Source of the DNA: Bryobacteraceae bacterium
GTDB taxonomy: Bacteria; Acidobacteriota; Terriglobia; Bryobacterales; Bryobacteraceae
Length of the DNA: 64,000 nt
NCBI GenBank assembly: GCA_019752335.1
Contig: JAIEMJ010000013.1
Location: 62,001-126,000, forward strand
Direction: 5' to 3'
Shown here: positions 7,743 to 16,300 of the stretch, piece by piece
Layout of the letters: each line of letters begins with the position of its first letter
Numbering within the stretch: position 1 is the first letter of the stretch
Position numbers and translations under genes: made by a program
Notes under the pieces: model-generated
Databases searched by the model: none
The model's input: the letters and a program-made list of their open reading frames with translations, nothing else
What the model was told of the DNA's origin: nothing

Positions 7743-9443
7743 GTGCCAAACCCACCCCTCGATCAGGGGGCCATAGAAAAGGTGCGCACCTGGCTCGATA
7801 CATCCGATGTCGTGGCTGCGGTGACCCTGAGCGTCGCACAACGCGAAAAGTCTGTTGCGGCCTGGGAGTTGAAGGAGAAGTACGAGCACCTTGGCCCGAT
7901 ACAACCGAGGATTCTCCTTCCACGGGATTTCCCGTTCAGCCCCCTGCGTGTAGAACTGGACCAATCGTGTTGCCTACGCCTGCCCCACGTTGAAGCGAGT
8001 GGCAATTTTTGCCACGGTGTGTTGACGCTGCCCGACGACCTTGCTGATCCAGTAAAGGCGGCGGGGCGAGTCCTTGAACAGTTCCTAGCCTATATCCCGA
8101 ACTCCGCCGAACCAGAATGGATCGAACAGGAATTCCACCGCGAGGCACACGATTACTGGCTACGACATGTCGATGCCTTCCATCACCCCAAGGGTTGCAA
8201 AACCGAAGAATTGCTCTTAGAGATCGATGCTGATCTGCATGCTCCGCAGCGCGTTGAAACGCTTCACCTAGGAAGCCGCACGCGAGCCATAGCCTCCTCG
8301 CGCGATGGCGGCCCTAAAGCCACTGCGGAGAATACGGGGTGGTCGCTAGGAACGATCGTGTACGGCAGCACACTCGTCTTGCGCCTTCCCAGCGACCAAC
8401 GATGGACGCCGAACACTTGGCCCAGGTCTTTTGAGACTATTGCGGCTCTAGCCGACGAATTAACGGGCACAACCGACGGAGTGAAGTCCTGGTATGCTTC
8501 CCGCCAATGGTCCAACGATGCGCCACTCTTCATCGTCGCCTTACAGAATTCGGTCGGATTCGGATGGCGCGTAATCCCTTCTAGGTCGCGCGCATCAGCG
8601 CAGCCCACCGTTGTCCCGGTCAAAGTAACTCGCATCGACCGCCGGTGGACTTTGGCAAGAGATCATCGCACCCAACAACTAGACGGACTGACAGGCAAGC
8701 GGGTGGTGGTGTTTGGGTGCGGATCAGTCGGCGCACCCGTTGCTGAACTTCTCGCTCGCGCGGGCGTCGGCTCGATCGACATTGTAGACCCAGACGTTAT
8801 GAAGACGGAGAACATATCGCGCCATCCACTTGGACTTCCAGCGAACGGTCGCCACAAGGCAACTGCATTTTGTGAGCGTCTGAAAAGCAGCACTCCCGGC
8901 GTTAAGACCGCCGCGCATACGATGACAGCGCAGGCATGGCTGGCTGGGGACCATCCTATTCCCGATCTCATTGTTGATTGCACCGGTGACAGGGCCGTGA
9001 GGATGGCGATTTTTCATGCGCGTCCTACTATGTTTGGGCTCGTGTCAACTATCATGGCTTGGATGGAGCCATTCGGCGCAGCCGCACACGTCATAACCGT
9101 TGTTGGCGACGACCGTTGGCCGACTTCCGATCCTGCCGAAACGGCGATCCAAATTGGAGATTGGCCTGACGAAGTGGAAGTATTGCATCCAGGATGCGGG
9201 CAGGGTTTCCATCCGTATGGAATGTCCGACGCTTGGGAAGCGGCTGCTATGGCGGCTCGCCGTGGCCTAGCCCTGCTACGTGGAGAAAATACTACTTCAG
9301 ACGTTCTGTCCTTGGTCCAATCTCGCGAATACTTCGAGCGGGTCTGGCCCGGCATTACTTTTCGTCGTCAACTTGCCATCCCTGCTGGCATTACGTCGGT
9401 CGTGGAGCGACGGACCCTTGCTGAGGCGCTGCATGGATTCTGA
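7743..9443 (+). CDS. cap2: CBASS Cap2: E2-E1 fusion conjugating enzyme
   Basis: Activates the CD-NTase by ubiquitin-like conjugation of its C-terminus. The N-terminal E2-like part carries the candidate catalytic Cys90 (GNFCHG). The C-terminal ThiF/E1-like part has an adenylation nucleotide loop VVVFGCGSVGAP around residues 320-331 and a candidate E1 Cys485 (HPGCGQGF). GTG at 7743 was chosen because AAGGAGG ends five bases before it; another GTG at 7737 overlaps that site. It overlaps cap3 by 11 bases. Together with cap3 it makes this a type II (long) CBASS. Confidence 0.88.
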   Translation: MPNPPLDQGAIEKVRTWLDTSDVVAAVTLSVAQREKSVAAWELKEKYEHLGPIQPRILLPRDFPFSPLRVELDQSCCLRLPHVEASGNFCHGVLTLPDDLADPVKAAGRVLEQFLAYIPNSAEPEWIEQEFHREAHDYWLRHVDAFHHPKGCKTEELLLEIDADLHAPQRVETLHLGSRTRAIASSRDGGPKATAENTGWSLGTIVYGSTLVLRLPSDQRWTPNTWPRSFETIAALADELTGTTDGVKSWYASRQWSNDAPLFIVALQNSVGFGWRVIPSRSRASAQPTVVPVKVTRIDRRWTLARDHRTQQLDGLTGKRVVVFGCGSVGAPVAELLARAGVGSIDIVDPDVMKTENISRHPLGLPANGRHKATAFCERLKSSTPGVKTAAHTMTAQAWLAGDHPIPDLIVDCTGDRAVRMAIFHARPTMFGLVSTIMAWMEPFGAAAHVITVVGDDRWPTSDPAETAIQIGDWPDEVEVLHPGCGQGFHPYGMSDAWEAAAMAARRGLALLRGENTTSDVLSLVQSREYFERVWPGITFRRQLAIPAGITSVVERRTLAEALHGF

Positions 9444-9915
9444 AACGCGACCGCAGTTCATTATTCCCGGAGCAACGTGGAGCCTCCGTTTCTCAAGCGA
9501 GGCAGTTGCACTTATGAACAGCCACCGCCAGAAAAAGTGGCGTCAGCCTGAAACCGTCGGGCAGCTATTTAGCCCAGATCTCACCAGTCCAACCGTTCAT
9601 ATCTCAGAAGCCAGTGTTCTGACCCGCGTTAGAGCATCGCGAACCTCGGTTACCTTCGATCCAGACGAAGCCGTGGAACAAAGAAACTCCAAACTAGGGG
9701 AGGGGCTTCACTGTATCGGCCTTTGGCACACTCATCCTGAAGCCGCGCCGCGGCCATCGGGCACAGACGAACGCCTCGCCGCCGACCATGCGGGAGCGGC
9801 TGCCTCAATCCTAAACGGCCTCTGTTTCGTTATCGTCGGAACCGGCACGTCTTCTGAAAACTGGTACGTCGGCATCCATGACGGAAAGATGTTTCACGCA
9901 ACTCGACCGGCCTAG
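9433..9915 (+). CDS. cap3: CBASS Cap3: JAMM-family deconjugating protease
   Basis: A 160-residue JAB/MPN metalloprotease with the zinc motif HTHPEAAPRPSGTD (HxH, then S and D at JAMM spacing). Cap3 removes conjugates made by Cap2 and so resets CD-NTase activity. The start ATG overlaps the end of cap2, the usual arrangement. A Glu upstream (HISEASVL) may be the JAMM catalytic Glu. It closes the CBASS operon. Confidence 0.87.
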   Translation: MDSETRPQFIIPGATWSLRFSSEAVALMNSHRQKKWRQPETVGQLFSPDLTSPTVHISEASVLTRVRASRTSVTFDPDEAVEQRNSKLGEGLHCIGLWHTHPEAAPRPSGTDERLAADHAGAAASILNGLCFVIVGTGTSSENWYVGIHDGKMFHATRPA

Positions 9916-10116
9916 TGTGGCAGTCTGTTTCGGAGCCCAAGTTTCCCTCGCCATCCACTCAAATCGATACAAACAGACATCAGCGCACTTGCGATGGGGT
10001 TCAGTCGGTGTTAACAACAATGGGGCCTTACAGCACCGCCTGGACACACTTTTAGCCACACTGCCACACAGCAAACGAAAATACCAATGAATATCAACAT
10101 GTTGCTGTTGGCTTAG
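9916..10116. other. Non-coding stretch between cap3 and a tRNA remnant
   Basis: I see no supported gene here. A short open frame has no family resemblance and no ribosome site. The stretch leads into a tRNA-Arg 3' remnant, so it is probably the end of an earlier inserted module. Confidence 0.5.
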
Positions 10117-10166
10117 TCAGACTACGAATCTGAGGGTCGGAGGTTCGAATCCTTCCGGGTGCGCCA
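10117..10166 (+). pseudogene. tRNA-Arg(ACG) 3' remnant (candidate attachment scar)
   Basis: An anticodon stem TCAGA/TCTGA encloses CTACGAA with anticodon ACG; a T arm with TTCGAAT, the acceptor 3' strand CGGGTGC, discriminator G and CCA follow. The D arm and the 5' acceptor strand are missing, so it is not a working tRNA. It lies 130 bases upstream of a tyrosine integrase gene and reads in the same direction as the tRNA-Leu repeats. Best explained as an att site left by insertion into tRNA-Arg. Confidence 0.8.
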
Positions 10167-10295
10167 GTTTTCTCAAGCAAAACCAAGGCTTTCACGATTC
10201 TCGTTGACTCATCCAGCTCACCGATTTAGGCTGACACACAACTGACACACTTTCGCCGTTTTCATTCAATCCTCACCAACCCACACGAGGTTCGC

Positions 10296-11537
10296 ATGAC
10301 AGATAGCCACGAAATCATGGGCGGTAAGGTCCTGGTGTACCGCCGTGAACGGAGTGGTTACTGGCAATGCTCGACGTACCTGAATGGGAGACGATGGCGT
10401 ACCTCGACCCGCGAGGATAGCCTATTGTTGGCCAAGGAGTTTGCCGAAGACTGGTTCATCACGCTCAAGGGCAAGAGCCGAGCGGGCGAGCTCAAGTCCG
10501 GCAAGATGTTCAAGGAGGCCGCAGAGCAATTCCTGAGGGAGTACGAAGTCATCACCCACGGCGAGCGCAATCCGCGCTACGTCGAGGGGCACGGCCACAG
10601 GCTGGGCCTGCACCTCCTTCCATACTTTGGCAACATGATCGTCACCGAAATCACGCCGGGCGTCGTTCAGGAATACCGTGTCCACCGAATGACCTCCCGG
10701 CTACACCCCAAAACCGGCGAGCCAGTGAAGCCGTCACGCAGTACGCTCCACCATGAGATAGTTACACTCCGACTAGTCCTAAAGACCGCAAACCGCCACG
10801 GCTGGTTGCCCCACGTTCCAGACCTTACTGCGCCCTACCGCTCATCCAACAAAATCGAACATCGCGCATGGTTCTCCCCTGAAGAATACAAGCGCCTCTA
10901 CGAGGCGACTCGCGCCCGCTCGAAGCGCCCCGGCATTGCTGCGTGGCAAAACCGCGCCGCAGCGCATCTACACGACTATGTCCTCTTTATGGCCAACACT
11001 GGACTCCGCCCAGACGAGGCCGCTCGCTTAGAATTTCGAGATGTTGCCATCGTCAAGGACGAAGCAACCGGCGAACGTATCCTGGAAATCGAAGTGCGCG
11101 GTAAGCGCGGCGTCGGCTTCTGCAAGAGTATGCCCGGCGCGGTGTTGCCATTCAAACGAATTCAAGAAAGGATTGGCGGTGAAACGACGGCCCGATTGTT
11201 CGCAAAGGTGCAACGCAAGATGTTCACCACCATCCTGAATGAACTTGATCTCAAAAAGGACAGGGACGGCAACGCCAGAACGGCCTACAGCCTTCGCCAC
11301 ACTTACATCTGCTTCCGCCTCTTGGAAGGTGCTGATATCTACCAAGTTGCGAAGAACTGCCGCACGAGTGTTGAGATGATCGAAAAGCACTACGCCGTGC
11401 ATCTCAAAAACACACTGGACGCCGCCGCGATCAATGTGCGAAAGCGGAAGAAGGAAGCAAAGCCGAGGGCCGCTTCAGCAGAGCAAACAAAACCGACAAA
11501 GCAGCGCCCCCCAAAAGTGCTCAAGGAGCCGGTTTAG
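10296..11537 (+). CDS. Tyrosine recombinase/integrase (second integrase of the island)
   Basis: A 413-residue phage-type integrase. It has an N-terminal core-binding region and a C-terminal catalytic domain with NTGLRPDEAARL (Arg I), YSLRHTYI (HxxR-region Arg), and a nucleophile candidate in EKHYAVH. The start ATG follows CACGAGG. The stop codon lies inside a tRNA-Leu 3' remnant (11533-11586), an arrangement typical of integrases whose attP overlaps the end of int. It is unlike the integrase at 35723 in length and sequence and probably served a different element. Confidence 0.85.
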   Translation: MTDSHEIMGGKVLVYRRERSGYWQCSTYLNGRRWRTSTREDSLLLAKEFAEDWFITLKGKSRAGELKSGKMFKEAAEQFLREYEVITHGERNPRYVEGHGHRLGLHLLPYFGNMIVTEITPGVVQEYRVHRMTSRLHPKTGEPVKPSRSTLHHEIVTLRLVLKTANRHGWLPHVPDLTAPYRSSNKIEHRAWFSPEEYKRLYEATRARSKRPGIAAWQNRAAAHLHDYVLFMANTGLRPDEAARLEFRDVAIVKDEATGERILEIEVRGKRGVGFCKSMPGAVLPFKRIQERIGGETTARLFAKVQRKMFTTILNELDLKKDRDGNARTAYSLRHTYICFRLLEGADIYQVAKNCRTSVEMIEKHYAVHLKNTLDAAAINVRKRKKEAKPRAASAEQTKPTKQRPPKVLKEPV

Positions 11538-11586
11538 AAATCCGGTTTCGCAAGGACTGTCGGTTCGATTCCGACCACCCGCACCA
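11533..11586 (+). pseudogene. tRNA-Leu(UAG)-like 3' remnant overlapping integrase end
   Basis: The sequence runs from an anticodon loop TTTAGAA through 3' stem ATCCG, a class II variable arm similar to the tRNA-Leu at 2233, a T arm GTCGG TTCGATT CCGAC, acceptor strand CACCCGC, discriminator A and CCA. Discriminator A and the variable arm favour Leu over Ser. The 5' half is replaced by integrase coding sequence, so it is an attachment-site copy, not a gene. The isoacceptor call is tentative. Confidence 0.75.
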
Positions 11587-11894
11587 TCTTCCCTGACGAA
11601 TCCACCCGCAACCCGCCGTGGATTTCCTACACCGGTTGCAAGAGCCGAGCGCGTTGGTGCAGGCCGCCTGGGGGCGGCATTTCAAGCGATGCTTATGGGC
11701 GCATGCTGGGCTGGAATGCTTGTGGCGGGCATGCCGCTGTTATACGGGCACACCTCCGTATTGACAACCCCAAAGGCCCGGAGGAGGATGCCATACACCG
11801 AAGACCGTGACGTCGCGCCGCATCGTCGTTATTGCGTTCTTTCGTTATTCTGCTATAACCTAGACAGAACATGCAGCGAAAGGGTGCGACAGCC
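11587..11894. promoter_or_regulatory. Intergenic region with a candidate promoter at 11832-11859
   Basis: No gene is supported here. A possible promoter has TTGCGT at 11832-11837 and TATAAC at 11854-11859, 16 bases apart, pointing to the ribbon-helix-helix gene. The segment just after the tRNA remnant looks like ordinary host-type flank and may be what lies next to an old insertion site. Confidence 0.4.
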
Positions 11895-12122
11895 ATGCCC
11901 AAGTCACCGTCCCGAAGGAAGGCCGTAAAGGCCGATACCCCGCCGTCCGTCATCTCTCTGCCCACACTTGAGAAGGGCGGCGCAGCGGAGCTGACCCCGA
12001 TGAACTTCCGCGTACCAGAAACCTTCCACCGCGAGTTCAAGCTCTACGCCGTCCAGCACGGCATGAGCATGGTGGATCTGTTGCAGGAGTCCTTTAGACG
12101 GCTGAAAGCGTCTAAAGCCTAA
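11895..12122 (+). CDS. Ribbon-helix-helix protein (CopG/ParG-like)
   Basis: A 75-residue basic protein with a disordered Lys/Arg N-terminus and a C-terminal segment MNFRVPETFHREFKLYAV followed by SMVDLLQESFRRLK, the beta strand and two helices expected of a ribbon-helix-helix dimer. Such proteins act as partition centromere-binding proteins or antitoxin/operon repressors. No ParA or toxin gene is adjacent. The start at MPKSPSRRK was chosen because AAAGGG precedes it; an ATG eight codons upstream falls almost at the predicted transcript start. Confidence 0.65.
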   Translation: MPKSPSRRKAVKADTPPSVISLPTLEKGGAAELTPMNFRVPETFHREFKLYAVQHGMSMVDLLQESFRRLKASKA

Positions 12123-12279
12123 ATCGTGCATGAGGTTACCACTCTTGGCCATAACCGACGCTTCATGCCGAAGCCGAGGCACAGGGACCCGGAATCCGGC
12201 CACAAAGACCATTGCAAACTGATGATTATTAAATAAACAGGTATTGTCCCATGCACCCACCACTCACGAGACACACGTA

Positions 12280-13389
12280 ATGCGATCACCCTTGGCCTAC
12301 AACCGTGACTATGCGCTTAACGCGATCTGCCCATATTTCACGATGTTTCCCTTGGAGTACCCGTTACGCGTGATTAAGAAGCATTCGAGTGAAAACCCAG
12401 TCATCGTAGATCCGTTCTGTGGGCGAGGTACAACCATCTATGCAGCAAGGAAGCTTGGGCTCCGATCGTATGGGTTCGACACTTCGCCAATTGCAGTGGC
12501 AATTGCAAAGGCGAAACTCGCAAGCGCATCAGTCGAGAGAGTGATTGCACTCGCGGAGCACCTGCTTCAACGGCAGCCATCCGATTTGCCGGACACAGAA
12601 TTTTTCAAAGCCGCCTATTCAAGCGACACACTGCTCGATATATGTCGGCTCAGAGAGGGGCTAATGCTCTTGCCCGACGAATCGGACGAGTCTACCCTGC
12701 TACGGGCCGCGGCGCTAGGATGTTTACATGGTCCGTTGGCGAATGACGTGTCACTCTCTGGCTACTTTTCGAATCAGATGCCCCGTACATTTGCGTCCAA
12801 GCCCGATTACTCTGTTCGATATTGGAAGCAGAATGGTTTGGAAGCTCCCCATGTACAGGTGCTCGCTGTGCTTCGTCGCAAGTTGGAGAGAATTTCGGAG
12901 CTTGGCTCCACGGCGGTCGGTAGCTTTCGCCGGATCATGTGCGCAGATGCTCGCACGGCGGCACCATACAGAAACCTAACAGGACGTTTCGTCGTCGTCA
13001 CTTCGCCCCCTTACTACGGTATGCGGACCTATGTTCAGGACCAATGGCTGCGCAACTGGTTTCTTGGCGGCCCCGCGCAGGTGCATTATGAGACGGACAT
13101 GCAACTCAGGCACTCTAGCCACGAGTGCTTCGTGCATGACCTCGCTCGCGTCTGGAGTCATCTGCGGAAGCGCGCCGAGGCAATCGACCTATATGTTAGG
13201 CTCGGAACCATCCCCTCAGTAAAAAGTGACGCGCGCGCCTTACTCAAAGCGTCGCTAGATGAGTCCTCTGGTTGGCGGCTTGTATCAACTCGACGTGCGG
13301 ACACTGCTAGCGCAGGTAAACGTCAAGCAGACCAAATGGGGAAATCCACGCCAGAGGACGAATTCGATTTCCACGCCGTTGCCAACTAA
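12280..13389 (+). CDS. DNA methyltransferase (amino-type, TSPPY)
   Basis: About 369 residues with a SAM-binding motif VDPFCGRGTT near the N-terminus and a catalytic motif TSPPYYGMRTY near residue 245, so it should methylate an exocyclic amino group (N4-cytosine or N6-adenine). The motif order is SAM site first. The start at MRSPLAYNRDY is preferred; a TTG 12 codons upstream lacks a ribosome site. It is convergent with, and overlaps by four bases, the large nuclease-helicase gene, a restriction-modification-like pairing. Sequence specificity unknown. Confidence 0.8.
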   Translation: MRSPLAYNRDYALNAICPYFTMFPLEYPLRVIKKHSSENPVIVDPFCGRGTTIYAARKLGLRSYGFDTSPIAVAIAKAKLASASVERVIALAEHLLQRQPSDLPDTEFFKAAYSSDTLLDICRLREGLMLLPDESDESTLLRAAALGCLHGPLANDVSLSGYFSNQMPRTFASKPDYSVRYWKQNGLEAPHVQVLAVLRRKLERISELGSTAVGSFRRIMCADARTAAPYRNLTGRFVVVTSPPYYGMRTYVQDQWLRNWFLGGPAQVHYETDMQLRHSSHECFVHDLARVWSHLRKRAEAIDLYVRLGTIPSVKSDARALLKASLDESSGWRLVSTRRADTASAGKRQADQMGKSTPEDEFDFHAVAN

Positions 13390-16300
13390 TGCCACCTAAC
13401 TTCGGCTTCACGACTCACACCATTGAAGGAGATTGTCGTCGATGTCCGATTCGCGCAGAACTCCTCCACGTATGACTTGATCGCAACCGACGCGTCTGCT
13501 GCTTTTGGATCGGTTGGTAGGTGATACGCCAACGCTTTTGGCATGATGACTATGCACTTTGCCATCGCGCGAGAAATGGCAACGTTTGTGCGCTCCATTT
13601 GAAGTAGAAATGCCTCTTCTCCCTCAATGATATCGGTATCCCCTACACCAAACGAGACGATGATCGTGTGACGTTCACCACCCTGAAACCGTTCTACCGT
13701 ATCCACGGCATCATACACCTTCTGCGGATCGGCATTCGGAAAGATGCCCAGAAGGGCGCGCACTACCAAGGCCTTCTGGGCCTTATGGGGCGTGACTATT
13801 CCGATTCCAACTTCAAAGAAAAAGTCGTCATCGAACGCGGAGCGCTTCTCGGGGACGCCCATATCCAATTCTCTAGCCATGCATTTCCGGACACAGTATG
13901 CTAGTCCTGCAACCAGACCAGCTTCAACGTCATTTGCCTGCGACGAGATTGCGTCGTCATGAATGAGCGTAGCTACGCGCCTTCCTGGATCTAACAGCAG
14001 CTTGTATGCATCCGTTACTGGCAATCCACTCGGAAGCGTTGCGACCACTGGCCCAATCGACTTCAGTTCGGCGACCTGTTTGATGGGGCTGTGCGCAGTC
14101 AACTTTTCTGGATACTTGAGGGTCTTCGCAAACTCGACGATGTCCTGGTTGGACCGATAGTTCACAAGCAGTTCCTGGCGCTTGATCCCAAACCGCTTTA
14201 GAAGATAGGTTTGAATGCTTGACACCAAGTGCTCTGCGTTTGTTGGAGGATCGAGACTATGAATCGGCGGCATCTGTAAATGATCACCAGCGATCACCAA
14301 TTGGCCGTGTTTTCTTAAGCCGGACATGGGACGAAGCGCTAAAGTCACGGGGATCTGGGAGCTTTCGTCGAGCACCACTAGGTCAAATATCTCGGCGACA
14401 AACGAGCCACTTGCCCCCAGCATCTCTATGACCCGGTTGACCATGTGAGCAGTCGTCGCGATGACCGTTGTGTTAGAGCCGCCGTTTACCCCCTGAACCA
14501 TCTCTTGGGCCTCGGGGGCGTCAATTCTAAACGACTTCAGATTTACGTGGCCCTTAACCGATGGCGGATTCTTCGGATCGCGAGTCTTTGAATACACCCA
14601 ATAGAAATCGCAATTTGCCTTCAAATCACCATTTAGATTGACCGCCAAGCGGCCAGCGAGTTCTTCAACGGTCCGGTAGTTAGGTCCCGTCAAAAGTATT
14701 ACTCGCTGCTTCCGTTCCCGCACAACCGCATGCAAAAACGCCACCAACGTATCGGTCTTTCCTGTGCCTGGAGGACCCCACACGATGGAGAGCTGAGATT
14801 CCGCTACCCCTGCGACTGCGTCAGCTTGACTGTAATTCAGCTCGTACCTATTAGCCGTCTTTGCGAACGACACGATAGCCTTCACTTCTGAGGGCGTGCG
14901 GAGCTTTGTGGCGCTCACCTTGTCCGCAGCCCATAGGATTCGTGCGACGGGGGTGTCGGCGTCAGATCCAGCCGGAAGTTTTTTGGCCGCCGACTTACCC
15001 ATCGCATCCAGCGCCTCGGGTGCTGTTCGCGCGCATGCGGGATTTCCGATTGCTCTTAGGATACGTTGAGTAGCGTCAGTGTCGTCGTAGGGAAGCCCCT
15101 CAAGGATATAGATCGGGGCCGCCCCAATTGGCACGACACCCGAGTCCATCACTTCTCGAAAAATATCAGCTACCTTGGAGTGCCTCGGTCGTAGGGTGAT
15201 GATTGCAGTCCGATTTGCTCGGTCAAAACTATCAATCTTCGCGGCTATGATGCTGTGCATGGGCATATAGTAGCCGTGCAAGCTGGAATTAATGTTGAGG
15301 GACAGGCTGCTAGCTGATTCAAGCGGGAATCCCGATATGCTGGCAATGCCAACGGTGCAATACGCGTCGCCTTCCTCAATCTTAGCTTCCGTCGATTCCT
15401 CGTTGACAAAAAATGTGTAGGTGTGGTTGCCGTGATCGGTGATTAGCGAATCGAGCACGATAGCTTTGTAAGACGACTCCAGCCACTCGGCGGGCGCAAT
15501 CAATGCCGTTCGACCCTCTGTGTCAGCCGCAGCAGCAGATACCACGGACCACTGACTCCAAAGCTTGGAGTCCTGCGCGACACCTGTCATCCCGGAGGGA
15601 AAGGATAATTGCAGGACCGGTGCTTTACCGGAGAGAGAACCCCGGAGATCCGAGCGAAGCCTTGCCGTGATCGAACCCAATGCCCAAGCGTGGGCCTTAA
15701 GCACAGAACCATAGCGCTCGATGGCTTCGGTGATGCTGACGACTTTTCCGTATAATTTGACCGTTCCAGTTGGCGATTTCCAGATGTCAAATATTCGCTC
15801 TCGTGGGATCGCATTGCCCAGTGGTTCCACGTAGTATTTGTCGATCTTGCGTGGAGTCAGACTCGCGTGATGGTAGTGCTCAACAGTGCCGAGGAGAGTC
15901 ATCGCAAAACGCTCCGGCAACAAGACCGAACTGTGGATCAGATCACGGATGAACACGATGCTCGGGCAAATTTCATCTTCCTTTTCCATTAGCTGTTCGG
16001 ATGGGAAGATCCATGCTAGAGCTCGCTGCGATCTGCCCGATAGATCCAATACCTTGAGCAAGTGCCTACCAAATGCATTGCACAACTCCTCGTACTGTCG
16101 CGGCTCCCAAAAGCACACCTGTGTATGAACTCTCGTCCCCCACCCTTTATCAGCGTACGTCTTTTCAGCGTTGTTTACCCACGTGGCGAGGGTATCCACG
16201 AAGCTCTGGAGCGCAGTCCATTCGGCTGCGGCGTTATCCTTTGGGACTACAAAGGCCGCTTCCCCCAGCACCATTAAGGATTTAGGCGGTTGTCCGGCTT

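Noticed and set aside
2157-12251. A 14-base match AGGTATTGTCCCAT near 2157-2170 and 12238-12251
   Set aside because: Matches of this length are expected by chance in a window of this size, and the flanks do not match.
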